From the NCBI GenBank assembly GCA_907163345.1, contig CAJQUN010000004.1, positions 15,529,235 to 15,593,234 of the forward strand: a stretch of DNA of 64,000 nt, given 5' to 3'. The notes beneath the pieces are model-generated. The model made no database searches. It had not been told where the DNA came from and saw nothing but the letters and a program-made list of their open reading frames with translations. The translations under genes and the position numbers were made by a program. This DNA is from Haberlea rhodopensis. Taxonomy: Eukaryota; Streptophyta; Magnoliopsida; Lamiales; Gesneriaceae. Each line of letters starts with the position of its first letter. Position 1 is the first letter of the stretch. Positions 25,200-37,429 of this stretch are shown piece by piece.

Positions 25200-25840
25200 A
25201 TGATAATAAAATTATAGGGTATAGTCAACCAAAAGACAGAAAACAAAACGCAACAAATTACAAAATACGATAGACACAAATGTCAAGCATGACCAATAGT
25301 AATAGACCTAAGAGGGTAGTGCGGAGTAACAAGAGTACAATATTGAAGACTAGAGAGGTCAAGGAGCACTGGAGCCAAACTGGTCCCCTCAACCAACACA
25401 GAACACATTAAAGTCGAAGGAGGGATCTATCTTCCATGATAACAGAAAGTATAAAAGAGGATAAACATGAGACAATAACTGATAACAAGCACCAAACGCA
25501 AGCTCCCGTATCCGGAATCCCCAACCGACATGAAACAACCAGAAGAAAACAATACGATTGGCACAAAACCTCGAACTCTAGTAGTCAAAACCCAGCCAAC
25601 CCCCTTCAACGATAAAGCACGAGCATTACTGTACGACCGTCGAGAGGATCATAAAAAAGAACCAGGTAATAAACGCAAATTGTGGGCCGCAACAAAAACA
25701 CCACGAAAAGGCCAAAAAGTGGTCCCACCAAAACACACAAGAACTCAAGCCAGCATAGAGCCAACCAGCTAAAGATCGACGCAAAAGGGAGCACCATAAT
25801 ATAATAAAATTTTATTGCACCAAGAAAAACAATCATAGCT
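25200..25840 (-). mobile_element. Possible LINE 3' region, minus orientation
   Basis: Read on the minus strand this is T/G-rich sequence like 8560-8920, with the matching block ATCATGGAAGATAGATCCC near 25430. No reverse transcriptase is present. The two long open frames (25427-25609, 25606-25836) have no recognisable domain. Confidence 0.3.
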
Positions 25841-26683
25841 GAAAAAATGCAAAAAACTAAATGGAAAAGAGGAGAAATGAAAAGAAAATAATAGAAATTG
25901 TGATTTACCTATGAGGTAAATATGACATTTTAGTGTTAAAATATATCAATATAAGTTTATTATAAAGACTAAAATTGTTGTTTATTGACACTTTAAGTTT
26001 TTTTTTTTATATTAATATCAAACATTATATATTTTTGTTAAAAATTAATTTTTTACGATTTTAAGCAAAAATAATAAGCAATCTAAAACCCACGCTCGAT
26101 ATCCGGGAAAAGTTGGCAAATGACCTTAAATCAAATTTTTTACGGAGATGACAAAAAAAATTACTTCCAAAACAGCCCCTCGATGGCCCGATAAATTTTG
26201 CATTGTGCTCAAAGCATAAAACCCTCGACCACCACCCGTTTTACCTGCCGACCTGTCTGCCGCCTCCGCCGTGGTCAGTATTCACAGTTCATCTGCTTCT
26301 AGAATCTGGGTGCGTCAAATTTCAGATATTTGTATGAGTTTTTTCTTTTTATTTATTTATTTTTTGGTGGTTCAATCTCCTCTTACTTAGTTTGATTTTT
26401 TTGGTCTCCAAATCCTAGAAATTCAATTGTTTGGATTCGAATCAAGCTCCCTCGAATTTTGCTGAATCCAAAATTCGATTGTTTGGATTCAATTTTTTAT
26501 TTATTATTGTTACTTTTGAACATGCCCTTTGAGCATAAGAACGTTGATTTTAGAACCACTTATCCTTATAAGAATGTCCATGTCATAAATTAGGTATTTA
26601 CATAATCTGTCATTATATCTTGGTGCAACACCTTACCTCTCTCTTCCTCCTGGCCCTATATCATCCAGGTTTTTTAAGTCACA

Positions 26684-29600
26684 ATGCCTCGAAAACCATT
26701 AAGGCGTCATCAATCATTAAGACACCGGCCGCTAAGCTTTTCTCCATTTGCTCGTTCAATGGCTATGATTGCATGTGCTAAGAAGGCCAAGCACAAGATT
26801 CAAGAATCCAAGTCCAGAAATAGGGATGCACCATGCTCTTATAGTATGTTTTTCCATTTATTTAACCTGCTTCATCTGCTATTGTTTATTTACTACTCTG
26901 TCAGTCTTTATGAAACCATTATTTATTCCTAGGTAACGGTAAAGTTGAGCCATCAGACAGTTCTGATGATGAACAGTTTCAGGTTAGCATATATTTTCAC
27001 ATTCATATTATCTTGGTTGATAGTAAATGATTTAGAGCAATGTGTCCACTGAGTTTTGTATAATCAATATATTTACTTATTTGTGAAGGGATTCGTTCAA
27101 GCAGATTTTGTCTTCTTTGATCCAAAGCCTGGTGACTTCCATGGAGTTAAGGTCCTCCTACAAACATACCTTGACAATAAACAATGGGATCTCAGTGGTT
27201 TTGTTGACTTGGTCTTGGGACAACCAACGGTTGGAACTGTTGTGAAGATAGAGAACGATGAAGATGATGGAGTGTATTCTGTTGCGACGGTTCTTAATTT
27301 AGAAAGATACAAGGCAAGCTATTCAACTCTATACCTTTTCATTTTCTTTTGCTTCCCATCTGCTTCTATTGATGTTATGTCATATAGGGCCAATTTAGAA
27401 ACAGAAACAGTTGGCTTGAAAAGTGCCTTATTAAGTAGGACCTTTCTAACGTCCTCTTAAAAGACACACAAAAGAAGTTCTATGTTTGTATAAAATAGTA
27501 AAGATAGATTCTTTGATTTTTTTGTTAAAAGAGAAGTTGAACCAAAAGCTTAAGAGCCGCAGTTTCTGGATTTTTTGGTTTCTTTAGTAATTTTTCGAAC
27601 CTAAAAGAGGTCGGCCAAACACCATGTTTTTAACAAAGTCCTTTTTAGGAAAAAAAAAACAAAGGACAATTTTTTTTATGGTCTCGAGTTATGGATCGCA
27701 TTATGGTGCGTTTAACAGGTGACGGGCTGAGGGGTTTGAGGCTCATTGGAAAGGGAACCTTACAATCTCGTAGATGAATCGAGGCCCGTTAAAGAGAACC
27801 TCACAATCTCATATTACAAAGATTTGTGGATAAATTTTGGGATGACATTTATTCATTCAACCACTCTCATATATACGAGAGAGTTCAAGGATAAAAAAGA
27901 AAATCACATCCTGCTCAAAAGTAAAAAGATAACCATATCCTACCAAAAATTAAAATTAAAATATACTCTAATTATGGGAATCATCCCCTTTTATTCCAAC
28001 GGACTAAAATAAATGATAATAATTGATTAGAAAATATCCATTAGTTTTAAGCCTGATTTGAATTGAAGTTTCCATGCATAAATCGTTGATAGATAATTTT
28101 TGTGGGCTTTTGTGTCATGGTTATCATTGGGCTAATTACTCCATCTGGGAGATCATGGTTGTCCTCAACCACGAGGGAAGGGTACTGCTTCATCATAGTT
28201 TCAACATCTTCCCAAGAGACGTCAGGTGGTGACAAGCCATTCCAGGATACTGAAAATTCTCTTCTACTTATATGTATACGCTTATCCCAAAAGGTGTGGG
28301 GCAGTGGTCGAAATTCTTCTTGCTGTAATGGCCGATGAATGGGTGTATTTCCAGGATGACACATGAAATAGCAGGTGAAGCTTGGAAGATTTCGGAAGCT
28401 TCCAATTGCACACCACTTGTCCACCCCGTCCTTTCACCTTAAAAGGGTCATAATAACGGGGAGACAACTTTTATTAGTCTGGGCTCGCAGTAGACGGTCC
28501 TTGTGGTTCTTCTGGACTGCATCCTGATTTTGCGACTTGTAATCAGCCGGTGCAAGTCGTGGGAGGCCACAGTTGGTGCTGCCATTTTCCATGTCATCCC
28601 TGGCTTCGGTCCGCATTGTTGAGATATTTTTGGACAATCTTCTAATTGTGCAATTAATTCTCGTTGTCTCTGCTCATGGATTCTTTGATCTCCTTTATAT
28701 GTTTTCATGAATACCTCAAATTGCTGTTGAAAAGCTTGAAAATCACCCATAACAACCGGCTTTGAACTAATTTGTTATAGTCCTGAGTTATGGATCGCGT
28801 TGTGGTGCAGTTAACTGGTGATGGGGTGAGTGGTTTGAGACTCGTTGAAAAGAGAACGTTAGGATCTCGTAGACGAATCGAGTTCTGTTGAAGAGAACCT
28901 CATGATCTCATATAACAAAGGATTTGTGAATAAATTTCTGGATGATGTTTTATTCATTCAATCACTCTCAAATATAAAGAGAGTTCAAGAATGAAAAAGA
29001 AAATCACATCCTGACCAAAAATAAAAAGATATCCATATCCTACCAAAATAAAAATGAAAAGATATTCGTGCTCTAGCTGTGGAAATTATCCCCTTTTATT
29101 CCAACTGACTAAGATGAAATGATAATAATTGATTGGAGGATATCTATTAGCTTCAAGCCTGATTTTATTTAAATTTTCCATGTGTAAATGGTTGATAGAT
29201 GATTTTGTGGGATTTTTGTGTCATGGTTATCATTGAGCTAATCTGCGGCCCATTACTTTTTTAAGTTGGCTTCTCCATCCAAATGAGCTCATAATGGTTG
29301 ATACTCCTTCATTTATCAATTTGTAAAACGAAAACTTATTCAACATATGATGGTTTGGTTTGCAGGATAACAAATGTATGACTGAGATCAAGGATTACCT
29401 TCTTGAAGTTTGCCAGGGGAATGACGTGGTAGCGATCCTCAAATCTTTAATCGGAAAACAATCACGGGGTGTAGGTATTATCGTTTCTCAGCGTGTCGTT
29501 AACCTTCCATCTCAGTTGTTACCTCCCCTTTATGATGCTCTCTTTGATGAAATAACATGGGCAACCGAAGACGAGGTTAGTTGATGTAACATTATGATGA

Positions 29601-30353
29601 TTAAGCACTATGGAATATACTGTTTGTTGGCATTCTGCAATTTAGCACTTATTTTTTGTTTTGCTTGTTAAAGCCCACAGAGGAGCTCCGGAGCTCTTTC
29701 CGCTTCAAAATTTATATGGTTATAAGCAAAATATACAAGGTATATTGTTGGAGGAGCTTAATAAACAATCATTATTTGGCAACAAAAGTTTTAAATCGGC
29801 AATAATATCTTGTTTCTTTACTTGTGTGAATGCCAATAGCACAAGAATGCGGACCAGAATAACGGGAAAGATAGAAATGGAGATGAAGCCGTGATATACA
29901 TTAAACCTGAAGATGAAATTTTACTCAAGGTACTGGAGTTATAATTTGTCTGCAATTGCCTTTTACTTATCGATACCTGTCCTGACCCTTTGAAAAATTT
30001 TCTGCAGCTTAGCTCATGGTCCTTTTGTTTTCCCTTGCGTGCTCAGCAGGTCACCACTAGTGAGGCAAGTACTGGCATTGGTATTTGTGACTGTTCTATT
30101 TAAATCGTGTGCTTAGAAATTAGTCCATTATGCATATGCTGTGCGACGGATTCGTTAAGTTCCCACGGTCTGAGTGTTTTTAGAACTTTTATTTGTTTAA
30201 TGTGTCTCGTGGTTTCCACTAGACAGGTCTTTCTAAAATCTCATGTCGATGCAGCTTAAAAACTATAGATTGACGGGTTTAGTCATGGCTGTTGAAGCCA
30301 ACAAGGTCAGTACATTCAGAAAACAGCTGCACTCGTTGATAGATGAATTATGA
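26684..30353 (+). CDS. BCCIP: BCCIP/BCP1 family protein
   Basis: Eight exons join in frame to 318 residues: 26684-26843, 26933-26982, 27089-27313, 29366-29575, 29674-29739, 29840-29929, 30008-30064 and 30255-30353. The start MPRKPLRRH is basic, an acidic Ser/Asp stretch (SDSSDDE) follows, and the BCCIP domain contains VQADFVFFDPKPGDFHGVK, LLPPLYDALFDEI, PTEELRSSFRFK and NYRLTGLVMAVEANK. The family includes human BCCIP (BRCA2 and p21 partner) and yeast Bcp1 (nuclear export and ribosomal protein chaperone). A nuclear role in ribosome assembly or genome maintenance is likely by family. Introns 3 and 7 have GC donors (AAG|GCAAGC and GAG|GCAAGT). The reading frame runs through a GTCAGT at 30306 to a family-typical C-terminus. 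A 5' UTR intron ending near 26668 is possible. Confidence 0.95.
28047..28424 (-). pseudogene. Gypsy pol C-terminus, chromodomain-like
   Basis: The frame contains FSVSWNGLSPPDVSWEDVE and YPSLVVEDNHDLPDG, the pattern of the C-terminal integrase tail or chromodomain of Ty3/gypsy polyproteins (V-W-G-LP...-W-E, then FP-LEDK-like). It runs into the downstream LTR. Confidence 0.7.
28448..28750 (-). pseudogene. Gypsy gag N-terminal fragment
   Basis: The frame starts MGDFQAFQQQFEVFMK about 22 bases inside the upstream LTR (minus sense), the position of a gypsy gag start. Only about 40 residues look like gag before the frame degenerates at the deletion joint. Confidence 0.5.
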
Positions 30354-30359
30354 TACCAT

Positions 30360-31889
30360 GAACACTTTCAGCAGGTTCGCAAATTCTTGTCAATTTGATG
30401 GTATTTTTGCTTATGAAGCTTTCAGTTTCAGCTCAATTGGATGTTGCAGGATCAAGAATTTTTGTCGGCTAAGTTGTTATTGTCTCTGTGCGGAGCTGGC
30501 AGATTCAGGTTTTGTAACTCCCCATTGGATTAACAAATATAAGACCTTCCGGAAATAGCTGAAAATAGAAATCCAAAGGTCATTTAGTGCGACTTGTATC
30601 TTCACTCGCTACTCACTCCGAAATCATTTTTGGTTCCTATGGAATTTTTGCCACCTGATTGATATCATAGGCTGGCTTTGAGCCAGAAATTTTGATGAAT
30701 ATCATGGTCTTTCTATTGGGCTAAAAATTGGTTTTATTACCCATTATTTCATCAGTTATTATCGATATTCTAAGTAGAAGTTTAATGATTTCTTTAGCAA
30801 TGTTTATCCTTTTACTTCAAACACTGTAACGTATATTCTATTAAACATTTGCAAATTCAGGCAGAAAAATATAAATTTAGAATGACAATGTTGCCTTTTT
30901 CCGTATCGTGGATATTTTATTAGTTTATATTTTCTTATCTTTGTGGTGAACCTATGATAGATAACAATAACGTGGAGTATACTAGGGAACCACCGAGACC
31001 ATATCCTACTACTCTGTGACCCATAACCTCAGAAAGCAGAATGTTTCAACTCGGAGCTTAACCTGAATTGCCGTCGAACATCAATGTTCTTAATGTCAAA
31101 ACTAGGTAAGGTTTATTGTTCTTGCAGCAATTTGGTAATATATCCAATAAATCCAGTTCCACAACCTCAGCTTACTTGGTTGTCTTGGTTCGTATTCTTG
31201 GCATTTGTATGGGTTTTCTAGTTGTGCGTACTCTAATGTGCAAATGGCCCTCGAAAACGAGCATAATAAATCATGCTTTATTTAATTGGCCATAAAACGC
31301 ATAATGATATAGTTATGTACGAAGTTATCTTTTTTCCTTTATACCTGGGAACCAAATTGCTGACGATCTGATACCATACATGATGCAGTCCATATTCAGC
31401 TTACTAGCTGTGATTCGATAGCAAATCGATACAAGGTAAGATCACTACAATGTTCTTAGGAAGAAGATGAGTGAATATCAGGATGCCAAGTTAAATTTTT
31501 TGATTGTCTTGTATTGTACTGTTTTATTTAAAGCTGCATCAATTATTGTGCTCTTAATCATGATATTTGATGTTTTACGCTTCTCTTACCCTACGGACAG
31601 TTATATTATTGGTGGAGATAGTTCTTGAAGCGTAAGACGTACTAAGGCTTATAAGTATCGTAGAGTCTAGGCGCAAAGAGCAAGACAAGGCACACACCTT
31701 GTTGGAGTGAAGTGTCCTAAATAGCATTCTCACTAAGTGAAATCAGTTATATTGATCCACCTAATCCATACATAAGAAATCTGGCAGTATTAACGCAACT
31801 CTCTTCCTTTACCTGGGTTTGGGTTTGGGATCGGCCATGGCGGGGATGTGCTAGAATTTAAATATATATGGGTAAGACCAATTCAATGG
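30360..31889. other. Intergenic, 3' flank of the BCCIP-like gene
   Basis: It holds the 3' UTR and then AT-rich sequence. No gene or clear element is seen. Confidence 0.45.
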
Positions 31890-31897
31890 ATTATGGT

Positions 31898-32564
31898 TAG
31901 AACTGTCGGGCCTGGCCCAACCCAACCCACCAAATAGGCGGGTTGGGTCACCATTTTTAAGGCCCGCCAGCAGGCGGGCCTATACGGGCTAGTCCAAACA
32001 GGCCGTGGGTTTTGGCGGGCCAACCCGCGGGTTGGCGGGCTGGCCCCATTTTTTTTAAAAAAAAAAATTTATAATATCTTTTTTTAGGCTCAATTCATAG
32101 ATAAAAACTCAATATCACATTGAAGCATTCGATTTACTATATAATTTTCACTTGGTCTTGCTTGAAAGTTGCAACAAGTATTTCAAAATTGAGTAAAATA
32201 CTGATTCACTAATCAAGTTTTTTTAGTAGTAGTGTTAATATCTAGATAAAATCTGAAACAAGTTTCAGTATTCTTCTAGCATCAGTTCCAGGTTCGGCAA
32301 GTTTAGATGGAAATTTTTTTTTGGAAGTTTTTTTTTTAAAAAAAAAAATTTTAATTTTTTATTTTTTTTTTAAAAAAAATTAAAATTAAAAAATATATAT
32401 TTCGACGGGCCAGCCCGCCCCAACCCGCGGCCCGCTTTGGGTTGGGTTGGGTTGGGGTTTTCCCAACCCGCCTGGAGGCGGGCCCAAACGGGTTGGGACC
32501 GTTTGGGCCGCGGGTTGGGCGGGTCAGCCCGTTTGGGTCGGGCTGGCCCGTCCTGACAGCTCTA
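31898..32564. mobile_element. Non-autonomous hAT-type element, GC-rich ends, 8-bp TSD
   Basis: The tips TAGAACTGTC and GACAGCTCTA form a terminal inverted repeat. They are flanked by the perfect 8-bp duplication ATTATGGT (31890-31897 and 32565-32572). The first and last about 150 bp are dense in GGGTTGGGC, GGCGGGCC and GGCCCGCC motifs and can pair with each other. The centre is AT-rich with homopolymers. No transposase frame is visible. Length 667 bp. Confidence 0.92.
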
Positions 32565-32579
32565 ATTATGGTTAAGAAG

Positions 32580-34099
32580 CGGGTATCATTATGGGACTAC
32601 TCTTAGCTTGTATTGACGCTGCAATGACTGAGCCTCAACGAGTCTTAAGCCTATGAATAATTAGTGGTTGAATTGTATTATTGTAATTGTGATGACAAGA
32701 TGTACTACTAGATTATAATTATTAGTAATACTATAATTTAAATCATTTGAATTATAAAGTAATCGAGTGTTGTGTTTCGATTATTATATCGGATGGAGGA
32801 CCATTAATAATACTGGGATCCTAACAATTTGCCATCTCGAATAGAATACAATATTTTTTTCGCCGGAACGTGTTTAGTTTCTAACGTCACTTCAGGCTTT
32901 AGGCCTTTTATTAGATAATCCTGGTGAAGCTCACATGCGGCGTATTTTTTATTTTTTTTTTAAAACGAGGTCCTCGATTACATAACATAAAGACTCTTTA
33001 TTCTTATTTTTCTTATTTTGATATTTATTTTCTTGATTCTGATATAAATTGAGATGAGTATCTAATATTTATTTCAAATGATTAATTCAAATATTTTACA
33101 TTATAATATTAATTCGAATGTTTTGTTTGAATTAGAATATCATATTTACTATCAAGTAGCATAATATAAGCAAACGATCATTATAAGGGAAAACCAATTT
33201 TTTATAATTAAAAAAATAAAATTGTATATAATATTCAGTTTTTTTAATATGGGTTAACAATTGGCAGAGGAGATTCTTGTTGAGGGTTGACATGAAGCAC
33301 ATGTCAAGCGTATGCCTCTCACTCACTTCGAGGGAAACTTTGGTGCTACCTAAGCTAGGGAGACAATAATCTAATCATTTTACTATGTCTTAATAATATT
33401 ATTATATTTTTTAAAATTTTGTATCTTGGAAATGTAATTTATTTATTTTATAAGAGATGTATGAGTCATTAGATTGTCTCGTATGAATTTCATATAACTC
33501 AATAATTCCAACTTCATCAAGTGTAGATTATTTGAAACATCTACTTCATTAACGAATTGGAATGTTTCTTGATTGAAAATATATAAATGTAAATGGAATA
33601 TATGATCTTGAATAGAAAGATTACAAAAAATTACTTTGAGACTTTAAGGTAAAGAAAACTCAGCATATCCATTTTACGAAAACCTCTAAGGTGATGATTT
33701 AACATGTCATTCGCTGGAGATTAAGTCGTCAACTATCAAGAGCCAAATTAAGATAACTTAGGGTTAACCTGATGGTTTGTCACCGAACTTCCCATCATAT
33801 CGATAAGGGATCGAGTATCCTCCCCCAAATATTGTAGTTGTAATAATGATTTAAAAAAAAAGAAGCAGAGCCAAATTAACTAGTGCGTCTGGAATTGCAT
33901 TTCTCTTGGTATATATTTGAGCAAGATGAATCGGATATCCTTATTCTTGTAAGGGAGATAGGATGTGATTTAGAATGTGACAAGCTTCCAATAAATATGT
34001 TCCATTGAGCTACGGAGATATCATATCAATTGACATAATAAGTTTTTTGCTCATTTAGAGTTTTTATTTGTCTCAAGGAAGGGAAATTAAATGTAAAGT
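32580..34099. other. Gene-free AT-rich interval
   Basis: About 1.5 kb with no supported gene, RNA or element. Confidence 0.45.
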
Positions 34100-34300
34100 G
34101 TGAACCTTTTTATTTATTTAATTTTTTTTATGACGATAGAACCCGCAGTCACTATCCTTGGGGTGGACATTGGGTAAATTTATAGGCTGACGTAGTAGCC
34201 TGCAAACCACGCAAACTAGATAAACTGTGCTAGGCAAGCTCGGAGTTCACTCTGCTCCACCAACTCGGGCATCCATTAGGGGCGTGAATCTTTTTATTTA
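34100..34300 (-). mobile_element. SINE, minus orientation, with target-site duplication
   Basis: A GC-richer island (34117-34283) is flanked by 17-bp direct repeats that differ at one base (34100-34116 GTGAACCTTTTTATTTA and 34284-34300 GTGAATCTTTTTATTTA). Read on the minus strand it starts with a tRNA-like A box (TGCCCGAGTTGGTGG), contains GGGTTCTATCGTC resembling a B box near its 3' end, and ends in a run of A. The late B box position is odd for a simple tRNA SINE. Confidence 0.65.
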
Positions 34301-34359
34301 CATTGGCAGTATCCTCTCTTTGAATCTCAAATGTGTACCATATAGCCATTGACATCGGT

Positions 34360-34640
34360 GTGTCCGTTAAAAACACAAATATGTTTGTTAGAAAGCATCC
34401 GTACGATCTCTGATTCTTTTTGTACTTTCTCTAAGTTCCAACCGTCAAATTGACTTTGTTGGCTAACTACGACTCAGCTGCTTTTGATATGAAAGTCTAG
34501 TGATAGTCCAACTAGTACCTTGTTGATAATCATTCTGTTGGTCTTTGTTTCTTTATCTTTATGGATTATTCAGTTGGTCATCGCATGTATTAGTTGAGTT
34601 GAATATTTAACTGATTTCTTCCGTTAAGCGAGGCTTGTTG
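34360..34640. repeat. LTR-like fragment related to 23330-23560
   Basis: It shares the series TTTTTGTACTTTCTCTAAGTT, GTCTAGTGATAGTCC and ACCTTGTTGATAATCATTC in diverged form with 23330-23470. Orientation and ends are unclear. Confidence 0.4.
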
Positions 34641-34859
34641 GATTCAACACCAATGCTTCACTGGATAGTCACTACTCCCACTGGGGCTACGAAGTAAGCC
34701 CCCCAAACCACTTAAGGGTAAGCCAAGGAATTTCCAACATCTCAATCGGTAGGCTATGTTGATTGATAACTTTGCTGCACACTTGATAACTCCATTAGTA
34801 ACATAATTGACAAGTTTTGTTAACATCAAAAATGATATTAATACGTGATGTGATTCGAT

Positions 34860-35530
34860 TTTTTTCATGTTCGGTAGATTTAAGTGTTTGCAGAAAATAA
34901 AAGAAATACACCAAAATTTTTATGTGGAAAACCTCCAAATCGAAGGAAAAACCACGGGACCTAGTCCAGTATGAATTTTCACTATAACTTTTACTTTGAT
35001 TTACAACTCAGGCACAAAATAAAAACTTTCGAAAAAATAGCATAAGAACAAAAGACCGAACAAACTATGTTGTACTCTCTTTTGAGTCTTTTCTTGCTAG
35101 GAAAGTTCAATCCCTCACAATGAGACTATCAGTGGGTATTTATAGGGCTGATCTCGGTGGTTAGCTCGCGGGAAATCCGAAACACGATCTCCTCTGATCG
35201 TAGCGTTATTGGGGCAAAACGTATCTGAGAAAGCCGTGTTCCATTACTACACGTTTATTTACGCCGGTTGATTTGTTGTTTACCTCCGGGTCTTCCGTTA
35301 CTTTTTGACCAGTATGCCGAGCAGGGTATAATATTCTTCGGGGCTTCTTGTTCGGGATATTTCTTGTTCGGTGCTTACATGTGATTTTACCGAAGAAACC
35401 GATTCATCATATGACATCACCTCGTTCCCCTGAAGTAAAGCGAGACGGGAGCATTGAAGTCTCGGTTTATCGCCTCGAGGTAAAATCCCAATACGGTTCT
35501 CTGAACCCAACAAAAATTATTTTGCATGGA
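34860..35530 (-). repeat. LTR remnant, minus orientation
   Basis: Read on the minus strand it contains a TATA box (CCTATAAATACCC near 35135) and downstream ATTTTGGTGTATTTC-type sequence. The same arrangement, in plus orientation, is at 50190-50740: GTACCGATCAGAATAT, CCCTATAAATACG, CCGTGGTTTTTCC and TTTTCCAC. The family has a GC-rich U3 with CCGA repeats. Confidence 0.6.
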
Positions 35531-35544
35531 TTTTCACATTAAAA

Positions 35545-36280
35545 TTTATCTACAAAGAATTTTTAATAAACTTTAGAGATTTATAATTTTTCTTATGAAA
35601 TTCAACATCTTATTGGAATAATACTTGTGAATCTTTATTCTTTACCAAGAAAAAGTGAATAGATGTTTCTATTGAATTTTCATATAATCGAACCTATTTA
35701 AGATAAATTCAAAATTTTATATAAATGTTTATTAAAAAAATACAATATATATATTAGATCAAATTTCCCCATTAAATTTTAAATTCAACCTTAATGGTCT
35801 CGCAATCAAACCCTCTACTCGACATAGTATTGTTATCGCATTCTTGACCTGATTTATTCAATCAGAAGTTTATCTTGAATTCAATATTTACCACAATTGT
35901 CATGAATTTTTTTAAAAAAAAATTACAATCACAAGTACATTTGACAATTACAAATATCATCACATCGAGAATACGAGCTTTATTTTTAAGAGGTGTCGAG
36001 TTGGAATATCATTTTTATAAGTGCGTTACGGTTCAAGTTTGTCAAATTTAGAATTTGGATTAACGTAAAAATACATAATATTATAATAAATCATCTTTAT
36101 CGATTAAACTTTAAATTCAACCTTAATAATGAACTTCTAAAAATCGCCATCTATTGATTATTTATTTATCATCGTCTCGCCATCTCTACCTAGACATAAT
36201 TCTTATTCTTGACATGATTGATTAATAAAAATGATTTAAATTAAATAATTTTATGTCTAAAATATTATTTAAATGATATA
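35545..36280. other. Gene-free AT-rich interval
   Basis: No supported gene or element. Confidence 0.45.
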
Positions 36281-36287
36281 GTATCAA

Positions 36288-36405
36288 ATCCGTTTTACCA
36301 AAAGTTATAGCTGTTGGTAATTGTGGAAGTCAAATATTTTAAACCGTACAACACCTCAAGTGTCACTTTTCGATTGCCCGTCAAGCACGGACAATTATTG
36401 CTACA
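36288..36405 (-). repeat. TRIM-family single terminal repeat
   Basis: TTATAGCTGTTGGTAATTG, ACACCTCAAGTGTCAC and CGGACAATTATTGCTAC match the terminal repeats at 9541-9858 and 55107-55314. Only one copy is present here. Confidence 0.5.
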
Positions 36406-36945
36406 AGGAGAAAAAAATATCACAAGTAATATTTAAAGAAGTTTTTTTGCAATATTTCTCTTGGATATATCATATTTCTAGATCAACTGATCAAATCATC
36501 AAATTGTTTGTGTTATTTATTGGTAATATAATATTTAGCCGGCTGAAAATATTAGATTGAGAAAGCATTAAATATTGTTTATTACTAGCCGTCCGACCAA
36601 CGTCGTTCCAAATTATTAAAAAAAAATATTTGATGATGTTTTTTATGTTAGATTGAGTAAAAAATTGTCGATATAAGGTTATAATAACCGATTGATAAAA
36701 TATTTATTTATTTATTTTTCATGTCTAAAGAAACCGACGTTTTATCGATATTTCTTAAGAGGCAAAATCATAATTTTTTTTTTCGAAATTAGGGGAGTTA
36801 TATTTTTTTTAAAAATTAATATATAAATTATAGACCAAAATTTTTATAAAGTTGGATTTACTTGAAAACTAGTGGTTCAAAATGAGAGAATTTTTTGTAC
36901 ATGTATATTTCTATGGAGGTGTTGGTAGGTTCGATAACGAAAATT

Positions 36946-37043
36946 CTTCTATGTATCGTGTGGATCCATACAACAACACATACCAATATATCCATACGTA
37001 TTTATAGGTTGTTGGTGTATGGACCCACCCGGTATATATAAGA
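36946..37043. repeat. Imperfect inverted repeat (hairpin)
   Basis: GTGTGGATCCATACAACAAC near 36958 pairs imperfectly with GTTGTTGGTGTATGGACCC near 37010. The loop is about 30 bp and AT-rich. It could be a small MITE tip or a chance palindrome. Confidence 0.5.
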
Positions 37044-37429
37044 ATTTCACGTCCAATAGTTGTTCCCTTTTGAACCGTGAAGAGAAGTTGGAACGTCTTC
37101 TAAAACTGAAACTGTAACAATTTTATTTGCACCATGTAAACTACTTGATTTATATAAATTAAATTTAATTATTTTTATATTATAATTAAAAAAATAAATA
37201 TTGGTACTAATTTGTAATATAGTTAAATAAAATTCATTTTTTTTGTCAAAAACATATGTCAGAATTATTTCATTTGAGAAAAATTATGTGGTGTGATGTC
37301 AACTAATTGGAAGCAACGAAGTAGGGAATTTAAGTGAATGTAAGAACTACTGTATTTCTTTCATTTTTTATTTTAGAAGAGTTTTGGGTTTTGAGAATTT
37401 GAATAATCTTAGTTTTAATGTTAACGAAC

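Larger units (their letters stand above)
27674..29242 (-). mobile_element. Collapsed Ty3/gypsy element in BCCIP intron 3
   Basis: Two LTRs of about 465-470 bp (27674-28137 and 28773-29242) share long blocks, for example GAGTTATGGATCGC, GAAAATCACATCCTG and CCCCTTTTATTCCAAC. The 635-bp interior is on the minus strand. It joins the start of gag directly to the end of pol; protease, reverse transcriptase and most of integrase are deleted. The LTRs have many differences, so the insertion is old. The exact outer ends and TSD are not resolved. Confidence 0.85.

Noticed and set aside
25530..25772. 80-codon plus-strand frame
   Set aside because: No recognised domain; it lies in repeat-like DNA related to 8560-8920.
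30306..30311. Splice donor GTCAGT after MAVEANK in the BCCIP-like gene
   Set aside because: Reading through gives VSTFRKQLHSLIDEL and a stop, which matches the family C-terminus.
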